From assembly GCF_004963255.1 (NCBI RefSeq), contig NZ_SUGA01000039.1, positions 1-55,337 on the forward strand: 55,337 nt of DNA, in the 5' to 3' direction. Source of the DNA: Mesorhizobium sp. GTDB lineage: Bacteria > Pseudomonadota > Alphaproteobacteria > Rhizobiales > Rhizobiaceae. This document shows positions 25,914 to 34,651 of this stretch, piece by piece. The notes beneath the pieces were generated by a model. The model made no database searches, was not told where the DNA came from, and saw only the letters and a program-made list of their open reading frames with translations. Both the position numbers and the translations under genes were made by a program. Positions within the stretch are counted from its first letter, which is position 1. Every line of letters starts with the position of its first letter.

Positions 25914-27260
25914 ATGGAAAAGTATGATGTCGTGATCCTGGGCGGCGGCAATGCCGGCATGGGCGTCACGGTAGCGACGCGCGCCGCCGGACTCTCCGTC
26001 GCCATGGTAGAGGCTCGCGATCTCGGCGGCACCTGTCCCAATCGCGGATGCACGCCGAAGAAGGTGCTGGTTGCGGCGGCCCACGCGCTCGACGAGATCG
26101 GAAGAGCCGGCAATCATGCAATCGAAATCGAACCGCCGAGGCTCGATTGGCGAGCCTTGATCGAGCGGGAGAAAAATATCATCAGGGAAATTCCATCCCG
26201 CCTATCCGGATTGATGGCCAAGCGGGGTGTCGATGTCATCCAAGGAGAGGCCGCATTCATTTCTAGCAATGCCGTCCGCGTCGGCATCCGAGAGATCGAG
26301 GCCAGAAACATCGTCATCGCCACCGGCTCGAAGCCGCGCCCGCTGTCGATCCCGGGGGCAGAATTTCTGACCACATCCGACGATGTGCTGAGCGATCCTG
26401 CGTTGCCTCGCGCCGTTGTGTTCATTGGCGGCGGCGTTATTGCCTTCGAGCTGGGTCACGTCTATGCGCGCGCCGGCGTCGAGGTCACCATCCTCGAGGC
26501 GCTGCCGCAGCTCCTCGGAGGCTTGGACGAGGATGCCGTTGCCCAAATCCGTGCCGAGAGCGAGCGGCTTGGCCTTAGGATCCATACCAAGGCCTGGGTC
26601 AAGAAGATCGAAAAGACCGACGGGCGGCTGCGGGTGAGCTTCGCGAAAGATGGCGCCGAATGCTCGGTCAACGCGGATCGGGCCGTCAATTGCGCGGGGC
26701 GCGTGGCCAATGTCGGGGGGCTCGATCTTGGGGCGGGTGTCATCGTGCATCGCGAAGGCCGCATCGAGATCGACGAGCATCTACGCTCGCGTTCCAATCC
26801 AGACGTCTATGTCTGCGGCGATGCCGTGTGGAACTCTCCGCAGCTTTCGCCGGTGGCGACCTATGAAGGCGGGATCGTCGGCCGCAACATCGTCGACGGC
26901 GCGAAGCATCGGCCCGACTACAGTCACATACCCACGTCTCTCTACAGCATTCCGGCCGTGGCCACCGTCGGTTTGACCGAGGCCCAGGCGAGAGAGCGCG
27001 GCTTCGTCGTCAACGTCCACCTGAACGATATGCATGGCTGGCTTTCCGCCAAGACTTTCGCGGAGCCGGTCGCATGGTCGAAGATCATAGTCGAGGAAAC
27101 GACAGGCAGGATCCTCGGAGCCCACCTAGTCGGCCATGCCGGCGAAGAACTGATCCACATCTTTGCGCTCGCGATGAAGCATGGCATCGCGGCGCGAGAG
27201 CTGTCCGAAATGGTCTGCGCTTTCCCGACTTTTGCAGCGGATATCAGGAACATGGTGTAA
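25914..27260 (+). CDS. Glutathione-reductase-like pyridine nucleotide-disulfide oxidoreductase
   Basis: A class I FAD/NAD(P) disulfide oxidoreductase of 448 aa. It has the FAD motif ILGGGNAGMG, a redox-active CPNRGC pair (about residues 41-46), the NAD(P) motif FIGGGVIAFELG, and YVCGDAVWNS. In most of this family a His-Pro-Thr motif near the C-terminus supplies the active-site His from the partner subunit; here the corresponding stretch reads CAFPTFAADI, so His is replaced by Phe. That suggests altered chemistry or a different disulfide partner. The start lies 19 bp after the NDH-2-like gene, so they are co-transcribed. Confidence 0.88.
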   Translation: MEKYDVVILGGGNAGMGVTVATRAAGLSVAMVEARDLGGTCPNRGCTPKKVLVAAAHALDEIGRAGNHAIEIEPPRLDWRALIEREKNIIREIPSRLSGLMAKRGVDVIQGEAAFISSNAVRVGIREIEARNIVIATGSKPRPLSIPGAEFLTTSDDVLSDPALPRAVVFIGGGVIAFELGHVYARAGVEVTILEALPQLLGGLDEDAVAQIRAESERLGLRIHTKAWVKKIEKTDGRLRVSFAKDGAECSVNADRAVNCAGRVANVGGLDLGAGVIVHREGRIEIDEHLRSRSNPDVYVCGDAVWNSPQLSPVATYEGGIVGRNIVDGAKHRPDYSHIPTSLYSIPAVATVGLTEAQARERGFVVNVHLNDMHGWLSAKTFAEPVAWSKIIVEETTGRILGAHLVGHAGEELIHIFALAMKHGIAARELSEMVCAFPTFAADIRNMV

Positions 27261-27401
27261 CGCGTCGGCCCGGGCCAGCGAAGTAGAGCGGAGGCTTGGC
27301 ATGTGTCGATGCACGCAGGGCATCAAAACCATGCAAGAAAAACATGGCGATTGCCGAGGGGTTGCGGTGGTAGGCTATGCGGGACGTGTGAAAGTGCAGA
27401 C

Positions 27402-28106
27402 ATGGCCGCCGACGACCAGGCAATGACATTCGAGCAGTCCGTCCAGGCAGCCATCGAACTTGATGCGCCCCTCAATGAACGGCTGGCAGTAGTTGCCGCG
27501 GCGGTTCGCCGCCTAAACTCGGAATTCGCCGACGCGGTCGAGCGACTGGTGGCCCGCCTTGAGAAGCAGGGCGCCGGCACGATGGCGCCGGCTCCCGGCG
27601 AAGCCATGCCTGGTTTCCTGTTGCCTGATGATCAGGGCAGGCTCGTCAGCCTCGCCGAAACCCTGGCCAACGGGCCAGCCGTCATCACCTTCCAGCGCGG
27701 TCACTGGTGTCCTTATTGCCGCTTGAATGCCATCGGGATTGTCGAGGTGCACCGCGAGATCGCGGAGCTGGGAGGGCAGGTGGTTGCGATCATGCCGGAG
27801 CGTCGCAAATTCGCAAAGGCCATGAAGGCTCTGGTCGGCGCACAGTTCCCATTCCTGATCGACATGGACAATGGATACGCGCTGTCGCTCAACCTCGCGA
27901 TCTGGGTTGGCGCCGAAATGGAAAGGCTCATGGGCCTGGGGCTCGACATCCCCAACTATCAGGGCAACAGCAGCTGGTTTATGCCCATCCCAGCCACCTT
28001 CATCGTCGGAACGGACGGGATCATCAGGGATCGCTTTGTCGATCCGGACTACCGCCGTCGCATGGATATTGACGACCTGATCGCGGCGCTCAGGCGGGCT
28101 CGCTGA
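27402..28106 (+). CDS. Peroxiredoxin-like (AhpC/TSA) family protein
   Basis: A thioredoxin-fold protein of about 234 aa that fits the peroxiredoxin-like family. The active region reads FQRGHWCPYCRLNAIG (about residues 98-113), a CPYC pair instead of the usual PxxxTxxC of true AhpC enzymes. The C-terminal half has PATFIVGTDGIIRDRFVDPDY. The first 60 residues are an alpha-helical extension. I chose ATG 27402; ATG 27423 is an alternative, and an upstream frame to 27303 is not needed. It ends the redox run and overlaps the end of the opposite-strand LysR gene by 17 bp. Electrons may come from the reductase-like gene upstream (inference). Confidence 0.8.
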   Translation: MAADDQAMTFEQSVQAAIELDAPLNERLAVVAAAVRRLNSEFADAVERLVARLEKQGAGTMAPAPGEAMPGFLLPDDQGRLVSLAETLANGPAVITFQRGHWCPYCRLNAIGIVEVHREIAELGGQVVAIMPERRKFAKAMKALVGAQFPFLIDMDNGYALSLNLAIWVGAEMERLMGLGLDIPNYQGNSSWFMPIPATFIVGTDGIIRDRFVDPDYRRRMDIDDLIAALRRAR

Positions 28107-28995
28107 CGCCGAAGGACGACCAGTCGGCGGCCCTCAAAAGGTTGAGCAGGGTTGTCGCGACAGGCGAGCGATGCCTGCCGGCAACCGCATAAACCGAAAC
28201 GATCCGCGAGACGTCCAGATCGCGAAGTTTGAGCCGGCGGGTGGTCGGGGATCGCGGTGCCGTAAGCGTGACAAAGCCCACTCCGGCATTGGCCTCGAGC
28301 AGTGCGAGCAGATCCTGGTCCGTCTCGACTTCATGCGCGGTCCGGGGGGTATACCCCTTGGCGGAAAGGCAGCGCGCGAGTTCCTCGCTCGTCTCCCAAT
28401 CGATCCGACTGAGCACAGGTTCGGCAGCAAGCTGCGCTAGCGCGACATCTGCCTCGTTTCGCCGGGCGAGCGGATGATCCGAATTGACGGCGAGCTCGAT
28501 GCCTTCCTGAAACAGCGGCCATGTATCCAGGCGATCCCAGGCCTGTCCGAGCGGACCGGCAATCGCAAGCTCCACTTCACCGCCCTTCAGCGCCTCAATC
28601 ACTGCAGCCGGCGAGCCACGGTGAATCTTGAGATGCGCACCCGGGTAGGCTCGGAAAAGCTCCGTGAAGGGCGAAACCAGCAACGCTATGTTGATGCTGT
28701 TGGATATCGTGACGTTGAGGGGTGCCACGTCACTGCTTTGCACAGCCTTGGCCAGTGACTTGGCGGAAGTGGCCGCATCATAGCACTGTTGCAGCAACGG
28801 CAGCATGCGGCGCCCGAGTTCCGTAAGATGCGAATGCTGACGCTCGCGCCGAAGAAGCTCTCCCCCTAACTCCTCTTCAAGCGTCTTGATCGCGCGCGTA
28901 AGGGCCGGCTGAGTGACGTTGCACTCCTCGGCCGCCCTGGTGAAATTCAACGTGTTAGACAGGGCCAAAAAATAGCGGACCTGCTGCATCTCCAT
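28090..28995 (-). CDS. LysR family regulator (related trio, member 3)
   Basis: A 301-aa LysR regulator starting MEMQQVRYFLALSNTLNF, with CNVTQPALTRAI in the recognition helix. It shares its N-terminal wording with the regulators starting at 17895 and 22252. It is convergent with the peroxiredoxin-like gene (17-bp overlap at the 3' ends). About 275 bp without a gene separate its start from the next gene, and that gap holds its promoter; no operator stands out there. Confidence 0.93.
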   Translation of the reverse strand: MEMQQVRYFLALSNTLNFTRAAEECNVTQPALTRAIKTLEEELGGELLRRERQHSHLTELGRRMLPLLQQCYDAATSAKSLAKAVQSSDVAPLNVTISNSINIALLVSPFTELFRAYPGAHLKIHRGSPAAVIEALKGGEVELAIAGPLGQAWDRLDTWPLFQEGIELAVNSDHPLARRNEADVALAQLAAEPVLSRIDWETSEELARCLSAKGYTPRTAHEVETDQDLLALLEANAGVGFVTLTAPRSPTTRRLKLRDLDVSRIVSVYAVAGRHRSPVATTLLNLLRAADWSSFGVSEPA

Positions 28996-29270
28996 GGAAC
29001 TTCGCCCCCTCAGCGAAATGGTTTATCAGCGATGGCGCCTGTTCGTAAGCTAGCGCAATACAGCGCTTTCGGCAAAGTGCAGCCAGCTTGACGTCCGCTT
29101 TCACCATGTCGGCCCTGAAAACTGTCGGTCTGCTTGCGGCCCCAAGTCGGCCGTCTGTCCCGCCAGTCCATTGCGTACGAAAGGTGGCAGCAGAGTCCCG
29201 ATTCGAGTGGAGCCGTTGCGATCCGATAGCGCGCGCCATATCACGGTCTACCCGTGCCTTGCGATGTCAT

Positions 29271-29564
29271 TTATTGGCGCGGCCCAAAACCTCTATACGG
29301 TCGTAGAGGCACGATGGATACTGTTTCCTGCATCCCGCTTTGGAACAACGGAAGGGCATTGAGCACCGAGCGAACGTCTTCCATGGTCTCTGCCTCCATG
29401 AGAAGGCAGGCACCTCCCATATCGGCGCGATTCCAGATTTGTCGCACGGCGCCTGCTATGTACAGCTGCCGAACGCCTTCAGCTTCGGCTTCCAGTCTCT
29501 CTGGCGTGTAATGCGCGTCGCCGAAGTGTTCTGTTCGCCGGCGTGTCAAGACCATGTATTGCAT
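29271..29564 (-). CDS. Small muconolactone-isomerase-like (dimeric alpha/beta barrel) protein
   Basis: A 97-aa protein beginning MQYMVLTRRRTEHFG, with the core QLYIAGAVRQIWNRADMGGACLLMEAE and the end PLRPYRGFG (core quoted in two parts: QLYIAGAVRQIW and GGACLLMEAE). The order of a beta-strand, a helix, and a GGAxLLxEA strand is that of YCII/muconolactone-isomerase-type ferredoxin-like domains. The catalytic role is unknown. The ATG at 29564 follows AGGAGAC. A second, frameshifted copy lies at 37477-37804. Confidence 0.7.
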   Translation of the reverse strand: MQYMVLTRRRTEHFGDAHYTPERLEAEAEGVRQLYIAGAVRQIWNRADMGGACLLMEAETMEDVRSVLNALPLFQSGMQETVSIVPLRPYRGFGPRQ

Positions 29565-29746
29565 GAATGTCGTCTCCTGTTGGGGTGGAGCCCTTCTTGA
29601 TTCGTTGCAAGGGCTCGAATGTTTCAGCATTGCCATCTTTCTCTTCACCTGCGGAATACGTCTCACGATCCGTGCAAAAGACAGTTGACGGTGCGCCTAC
29701 CTTTGGATCTGCCGACGGTTGAACGAGAGCCGCCATGCTGGCGCTT

Positions 29747-30088
29747 CTATCTGTCATCGGCCGGGACGAGGCGCAGGTGAACTTGTCCTCCAGGGCGGTC
29801 GACAATGGCTACGCGCGAAAGGCCGATATCTTGAAGCTGGGTGTCCGTAAGTTCCATCAGCGCGCGATGGCTGCGCCGTCTTTCCAGTATCTCCTTGAGC
29901 CAGCTGACGATTGCCGCAAGGCGCGTTAGCCACATTCGCAGAGATTGGACTTTACATCGCGGGGAAGTGTTTGCACTCGGCACGACATCCCGGATTGGCC
30001 GAGCTTCTCCTGCCTTCGTTTCGGTTCGCCGCAGTGGGTTGCTCGTTCGTGCGGGCCTGAAGGCGACTACGTTGGCGCTTGCATCCAT
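29747..30088 (-). CDS. DUF1127 domain protein
   Basis: A 113-aa protein whose C-terminal 45 residues form a DUF1127 domain: WLKEILERRRSHRALMELTD followed by LQDIGLSR. The N-terminal part is of low complexity (AFRPARTSNPLRR). DUF1127 domains are short, Arg-rich and common in alphaproteobacteria; some bind RNA or regulate phosphate and stress responses. The start ATG at 30088 is chosen because AAGGAG lies 8 bp upstream; the in-frame GTG at 30109 is less likely. Confidence 0.8.
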   Translation of the reverse strand: MDASANVVAFRPARTSNPLRRTETKAGEARPIRDVVPSANTSPRCKVQSLRMWLTRLAAIVSWLKEILERRRSHRALMELTDTQLQDIGLSRVAIVDRPGGQVHLRLVPADDR

Positions 30089-30176
30089 GACATTTCTCCT
30101 TTCCGCCACGAGCCAATGATGTCAAAAACGACGGACGATCCCGCCGCTTTGAAGTTTCGAAACCCAACACTGGCGG

Positions 30177-30416
30177 TCAGTGGTTGCCGAAAAGATCCCG
30201 ACGCCGCTCGGCCGCTTGGTCCTGGCCGGTGGCTGGGCTATCGCCTGAATTGAGCAGTTCGTAGCCCACGCTGTGACGTATCGAGGAGGTATGGGCGTTA
30301 TCGACCTGCCGCTCGGCGATCGCGTTGATATCAGAACGGCCGACATTCGGGTTTTCGGCGAATGCGCTGCTGCTGACGGCTAAAAGCGCGGCGGTGTAAA
30401 CAGCGATCTTTTTCAT
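30177..30416 (-). CDS. Small exported protein of unknown function
   Basis: A 79-aa protein starting with a clear signal peptide, KKIAVYTAALLAVSSSAFA, followed by about 60 mostly polar residues (NPNVGRSDINAIAERQVDN). It resembles the short secreted DUF680-like proteins frequent in Mesorhizobium, but the match is loose. It is preceded by a GGAG site, lies 88 bp before the DUF1127 start on the same strand, and carries no cysteine. Confidence 0.7.
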   Translation of the reverse strand: MKKIAVYTAALLAVSSSAFAENPNVGRSDINAIAERQVDNAHTSSIRHSVGYELLNSGDSPATGQDQAAERRRDLFGNH

Positions 30417-30595
30417 GGAAGGCTCCTAACATTGAGTTTCTGGTCTTGCCTCACGAACAGGTTCTCGCCCGTTCGCCAGGAAGAATGGATCTTCGGATGG
30501 CTCGTGATAACCGTCCAAGATTGGGAAACATCATCCGCCGTGAGCGGATAATGTGCTTACGGACAGTCGCGCTGATTCAAAATCGGTCCAGGATG

Positions 30596-31504
30596 CTATT
30601 GCCCGAGGCGACGTCTCTTGGTGCCGACCGGCTTTGTCAGATGCTCTAGGAGATCCCGCGCAGGCGCCGTCAATTCCTCTTCATTGCGCACACAGACTGA
30701 CAGACGCCGTCTAGCCCATTCGTCGGAAAGGGGAACGAACGCGATGCCTGCCGGCTTAGCGCAGCGGCGCTGCTGTTTCGGGCACGATGCCGAGACCAAC
30801 GCCAGCCGCCGCCATCTGGCAGATGCCTTCGAAGGTGCGCATGCGCACCCGCGTCTTCAGCCTAACGCCTATCCTTGCCGCTTGGGCATGGATGTGATCC
30901 TGCAGCGCACCACCCGCCAAGCCAACAAAGTGCTGATCGACGATATCGGCGAAGGCGACGCGCGTCTGCGCTGCCAAAGTGTGATCGCGCCAGAGCACTA
31001 CTACCAGGCGGTCAATGGCGAAGGGACGCAGTTGCAGGTTGGCGGTGTCGACCGCGGACGAAAGGATGCCGATCTCGACCAGCCCAGCCGCGACGGCCTC
31101 ACGATCTCGAAGCTCTGTCGTTCCTTAAGTTCGATATCGATTGATGGGTGCGCGGCCATCCATGATGCCAGCCGTTCCGGCAGAAATTCGGTGAAGGTGG
31201 CGGTGTTCACGCAAAGCCGGATGGTCGAACGCAAGGCGCTAGCGTGCTTGCCGAGTTCGCCGCGCATCTGCGCCATCTGACGCTGAATAAGGCGGGCGTG
31301 ATGTGCCAGCACTTCACCGGCTGGCGTCAGCAACACGCCGCGGCGTCCGCGCTCAAGCAGCTTGACCCCGCCGCCGGCTTCCATGTCACGCAGACGCTCG
31401 CTGGCCGCGGACAGCGAGAGCCCGACGTCCGCTGCGCCTTGAGTAATGTTGGCCGCGTCCACGACGGCCAGGAACAGGCGAAGGTCTGTCAGATCGAAAC
31501 GCAC
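30596..31504 (-). pseudogene. Frameshifted LysR-type regulator
   Basis: A LysR gene split over three frames. The first frame (from 31504) gives a normal HTH (RFDLTDLRLFLAVVDAANI) and runs to about 31105, ending in ELKERQSFE. A second frame continues the domain (REAVAAGLVEIGIL, later FEGICQMAAAGVGLGIVPE) to about 30770. A third frame carries the end (KPAGIAFVPLSDEWARRRL to 30596). Joined, these make a full-length regulator of about 300 aa, so two single-base events have destroyed it. It is divergent from the TauE/SafE permease gene, which it probably once controlled. Confidence 0.85.
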
Positions 31505-31602
31505 GGGTGGGAAGGTATCCGATAGCCAGCCTTCGGACCAGCCGAAGCCTGACAGCGGATCATCCGCATTGTGTCTGTCGCCAAATGCTTTACGCCAACG
31601 CC

Positions 31603-32349
31603 ATGGACCACTCCACGTTGCTCATTGTCGCGGCAACCGCGACCTTCTTCCTCGCCGGCATCGTAAAGGGTGTCACCGGCATGGGACTACCTACGGTTTC
31701 CATGGCGGTGCTCGGTTCGCTAACGTCGCCGCTGAGTGCGGCCAACCTGCTGATCGCTCCTTCGTTCGTGACCAATGTCTGGCAGCTTCTGGCGGGCCGA
31801 AGCATCGGTGTCCTTTCACGCAGGCTCTGGCCGATGATGCTGGCGGTGGTCGCAGGAACGATTGCTGGATCATCATTGCTAGCCGGCGGCAGCGCCGCCG
31901 TCACGACGAGCGCGCTGGGGGCAGCCCTTGTGCTCTACACCGGTTACACCCTCGTCTCTCGTCAGCTTCGCGTGCCGGCGAGGCTGGAACCCTGGCTTTC
32001 GCCTGTCATCGGCGTCGCGACCGGCGTGGTTACCGGAGGCACCGGTGTCCTGGTCATCCCCGCGGTGCCCTACCTTCACGCGCTCGATCTCGATAAGGAC
32101 GATCTCGTGCAGGCGCTTGGCCTTTCCTTCACCATTTCCACTATTGCCCTAGCGGCCGGCCTTGCATGGCGGGGTGCCCTCCGGATCGACGAATTTGTTG
32201 CATCTGGGCTTGCCATCATTCCGGCGCTAGCCGGCATGTGGGTCGGTCAGATGATCAGAAAACGCATCAGCGCCCAAATCTTCCGGCGCTGGTTCCTGAT
32301 CCTTCTCTTTCTCCTCGGCACGGAAATGCTGGCGAGACCCTTCCTATGA
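31603..32349 (+). CDS. TauE/SafE family sulfite or anion exporter
   Basis: A membrane protein of 248 aa with about eight helices. The duplicated family motif is visible at the start (GIVKGVTGMGLPTVS) and in the middle (GVATGVVTGGTGVLVIP). TauE/SafE permeases export sulfite, sulfoacetate or related organic anions. No strong ribosome site marks the start; ATG 31603 places the first helix correctly, ATG 31585 is possible. The disrupted LysR gene is divergent from it, so its control may have been lost. Confidence 0.85.
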   Translation: MDHSTLLIVAATATFFLAGIVKGVTGMGLPTVSMAVLGSLTSPLSAANLLIAPSFVTNVWQLLAGRSIGVLSRRLWPMMLAVVAGTIAGSSLLAGGSAAVTTSALGAALVLYTGYTLVSRQLRVPARLEPWLSPVIGVATGVVTGGTGVLVIPAVPYLHALDLDKDDLVQALGLSFTISTIALAAGLAWRGALRIDEFVASGLAIIPALAGMWVGQMIRKRISAQIFRRWFLILLFLLGTEMLARPFL

Positions 32350-32372
32350 AATTCCTGTCAATCGCACACGCC

Positions 32373-33284
32373 TCAGTACTTCATCTCCATCCATCTGCGG
32401 TGATCCGCAAAGCGCTCGGCCAGGAGGTCGATGAAGCTTCTGACCTTGGCCGACACATGGTGACGATGCGGATAGATCGCGTTGATCGCGAACTCGACCC
32501 CTGAATAGTTCTCCAGCACTCGGATGAGGCGCCCTGAACCAAGGTCGTCGGCCACGATAAAAGGTGGCGGTATGAACAGACCGCGACCGTCGATGGCGAG
32601 ACGCCTGAGCGTTTCCTGGCTGTTGGTGATCAGGTTGCCACTGATCCGGACAGACGCAGGCTCGCCGTCCGGACCTTCGAAACGCCACTCGTCACCGAAA
32701 GGGTACGAGGCATGGCGCATGCAGTTGTAACGCACAAGGTCACAGGGACGAAGCGGCGTCCCATGACGTTCGAAATAGGCAGGCGAGCCGCAGACGATGT
32801 TGCGCCACGATGTCAGTCGCCGCACGATCAGGCTTGAATCAGGAAGTGGCAACGAACGCATGGCTAGGTCGAACCCTTCCTCCACCATGTCGACCATCCT
32901 TTCGCTGACGGTCAGATCGACCGAAACGGTCGGATAAAGATCCACGAACTCTGAAATAACCGGGGCCAGGAAACGGACCACGCTCATGCTCGAGTGAAGG
33001 CGAAGCTTGCCTTGTGGCGTTGCCTGGAGCGCCCTGGCGATGCGGTCCGCCTCGTCGAGGTCGGCGAGGATCTGCGAGGAACGCTGGTAGTAAGCTTGGC
33101 CGATCTCGGTCAGACTTACCTTGCGGGTCGTGCGATTGAGAAGTCGAACGTCTAGCCTGTCTTCCAGCGCCTGGACGTGGTTGCTGACCATCGTCGTCGA
33201 CATGTTGAGGCGTCGGGCCGCCGCGGAAAATCCGCCGCATTCCACAACACGGCCAAACACAATCAAGCTTGTGAGTCTGTCCAT
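32373..33284 (-). CDS. LysR family regulator next to an efflux pair
   Basis: A 303-aa LysR regulator of the CrgA/AaeR-like group, starting MDRLTSLIVFGRVVECGGFS, with the recognition region LNMSTTMVSNHVQALE. The effector domain is complete to the end WMEMKY. It is divergent from the HlyD/DHA2 genes, with 120 bp between the starts, so it is the likely controller of that efflux pair. An inverted repeat in the spacer is listed separately. Its 3' end lies 23 bp from the convergent TauE/SafE gene. Confidence 0.93.
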   Translation of the reverse strand: MDRLTSLIVFGRVVECGGFSAAARRLNMSTTMVSNHVQALEDRLDVRLLNRTTRKVSLTEIGQAYYQRSSQILADLDEADRIARALQATPQGKLRLHSSMSVVRFLAPVISEFVDLYPTVSVDLTVSERMVDMVEEGFDLAMRSLPLPDSSLIVRRLTSWRNIVCGSPAYFERHGTPLRPCDLVRYNCMRHASYPFGDEWRFEGPDGEPASVRISGNLITNSQETLRRLAIDGRGLFIPPPFIVADDLGSGRLIRVLENYSGVEFAINAIYPHRHHVSAKVRSFIDLLAERFADHRRWMEMKY

Positions 33285-33304
33285 CGCACCGATTGTCCCT
33301 TGTC

Positions 33305-33323
33305 AATGGATGATCCTTCCATT
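33305..33323. promoter_or_regulatory. Inverted repeat between LysR and efflux genes
   Basis: AATGGA and TCCATT face each other across the 7-bp spacer TGATCCT, making a 19-bp interrupted palindrome that starts 20 bp upstream of the LysR start. LysR proteins bind interrupted palindromes of this size in divergent spacers. Position and symmetry are seen; binding is inferred. Confidence 0.45.
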
Positions 33324-33404
33324 CGGCCGCCGATTATCACATCTATCGTGTTAGCGCATACTCCTCTGGTGAACCGGCCATGCTCCCGCCAAAAGGAGAT
33401 CGCG

Positions 33405-34547
33405 ATGAACGTCACCGTCAATCCAGCCATCCTGGAGCATCCGATCGAGGCAGGGGAAGTGCCGCGATCACGGCTGCAGATCATCAAGCGAATTACAATA
33501 GGGATGGGCCTGGTGGCTGGCCTCACCGCCGCGGTATCCTATGGCTATGACTACTGGACGGTTGGCCAGTACCTCGAATCGACCGACGATGCTTATCTCA
33601 AGGCCGACTATACGATTGTGGCGCCGAAGACCTCTGGCTATATCGCCGAGGTGCTCGTGGAGGACAACACGCGCGTCAGGGCAGGGCAGGTCCTCGCCCG
33701 CATCGACGATCGCGATGCCAGGGCCTTGCTAGACCAGGCGCAAGCCAACGTCGAAGCAGCGGAGGCAGCGCTGCGCAATCTGGACGCTCAAATCGCCCTG
33801 CAGAATTCGGTGATAGAACAGCAAAGGGCGAATGTCGCCGCGACGCAAGCGAAGCTCACTTTCGCGCGACAGGAGAACGATCGGTACAAGACCTTGCTGA
33901 GCAGCGGGTATGGCACCAGCCAGAGGGCACAGGAGGCTGTGGCTGCACTGGGCGAGAACGAAGCCCAGTTGCAGCGCGACCGCGCCGCGCTGGCTGCGGC
34001 AGGCAAGACGATCGACGTGCTCGCGAGCGAACGTGGTAAGGCCCACGCACAAGCGGACCGCAGCCGCGCAGCGCTGCGCCAGGCGCAGCTCAACCTCTCC
34101 TACACCGTGATCACCGCGCCGGTCGACGGCACAGTCGGGGCTCGCTCGCTTCGCGTGGGCCAGTACGTGCAGGCCGGAACCCAACTCATGGCTGTGGTTC
34201 CACTGGATGCGGTCTATGTCGTGGCGAATTTCAAAGAGACACAACTCGCCCATGTGCGCAGCGGACAGCCGGTCGAACTCGCAGTCGACGGCTTCCCCGG
34301 TGTGGCGCTCAGGGGGAAAGTCGACAGCCTGTCGCCGGCAAGCGGGCTGGAATTCGCCCTGCTGCCCCCCGATAACGCCACCGGCAACTTCACCAAGATA
34401 GTCCAACGTATTCCGGTGAAGATCGCGATCGAGGGCGGCGGGCTCGCCGGATTCCTACGGGCCGGCATGTCGGTCGAACCGACTATCGACACGAAATCTG
34501 CCTTTCGCGCCGCACAGCGCGAATTGGACGGCGGCCGCCGATCATAG
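33405..34547 (+). CDS. HlyD/EmrA family efflux adaptor
   Basis: A membrane-fusion protein of 380 aa that links an inner-membrane pump to an outer-membrane channel. There is one N-terminal transmembrane segment (about residues 28-48, ITIGMGLVAGLTAAVSYGY), then a lipoyl-like half (VAPKTSGYIAEVLVEDNTRV), a long coiled-coil hairpin rich in Ala/Gln (about 105-235), the second lipoyl half (YTVITAPVDGTVGARSL) and a beta-barrel. AAAAGGAG precedes the ATG at 33405. The MFS pump gene follows after about 100 bp. Confidence 0.93.
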   Translation: MNVTVNPAILEHPIEAGEVPRSRLQIIKRITIGMGLVAGLTAAVSYGYDYWTVGQYLESTDDAYLKADYTIVAPKTSGYIAEVLVEDNTRVRAGQVLARIDDRDARALLDQAQANVEAAEAALRNLDAQIALQNSVIEQQRANVAATQAKLTFARQENDRYKTLLSSGYGTSQRAQEAVAALGENEAQLQRDRAALAAAGKTIDVLASERGKAHAQADRSRAALRQAQLNLSYTVITAPVDGTVGARSLRVGQYVQAGTQLMAVVPLDAVYVVANFKETQLAHVRSGQPVELAVDGFPGVALRGKVDSLSPASGLEFALLPPDNATGNFTKIVQRIPVKIAIEGGGLAGFLRAGMSVEPTIDTKSAFRAAQRELDGGRRS

Positions 34548-34651
34548 TCAGCCGATGATCGGCATTGCTAAGCGGATCCCCCTCCCGTCCGCTCGCCGGC
34601 CGCCGTCCAACATATTCGCCTGTTGGTTCCCCAGCATCAAGGAGTCCGACC

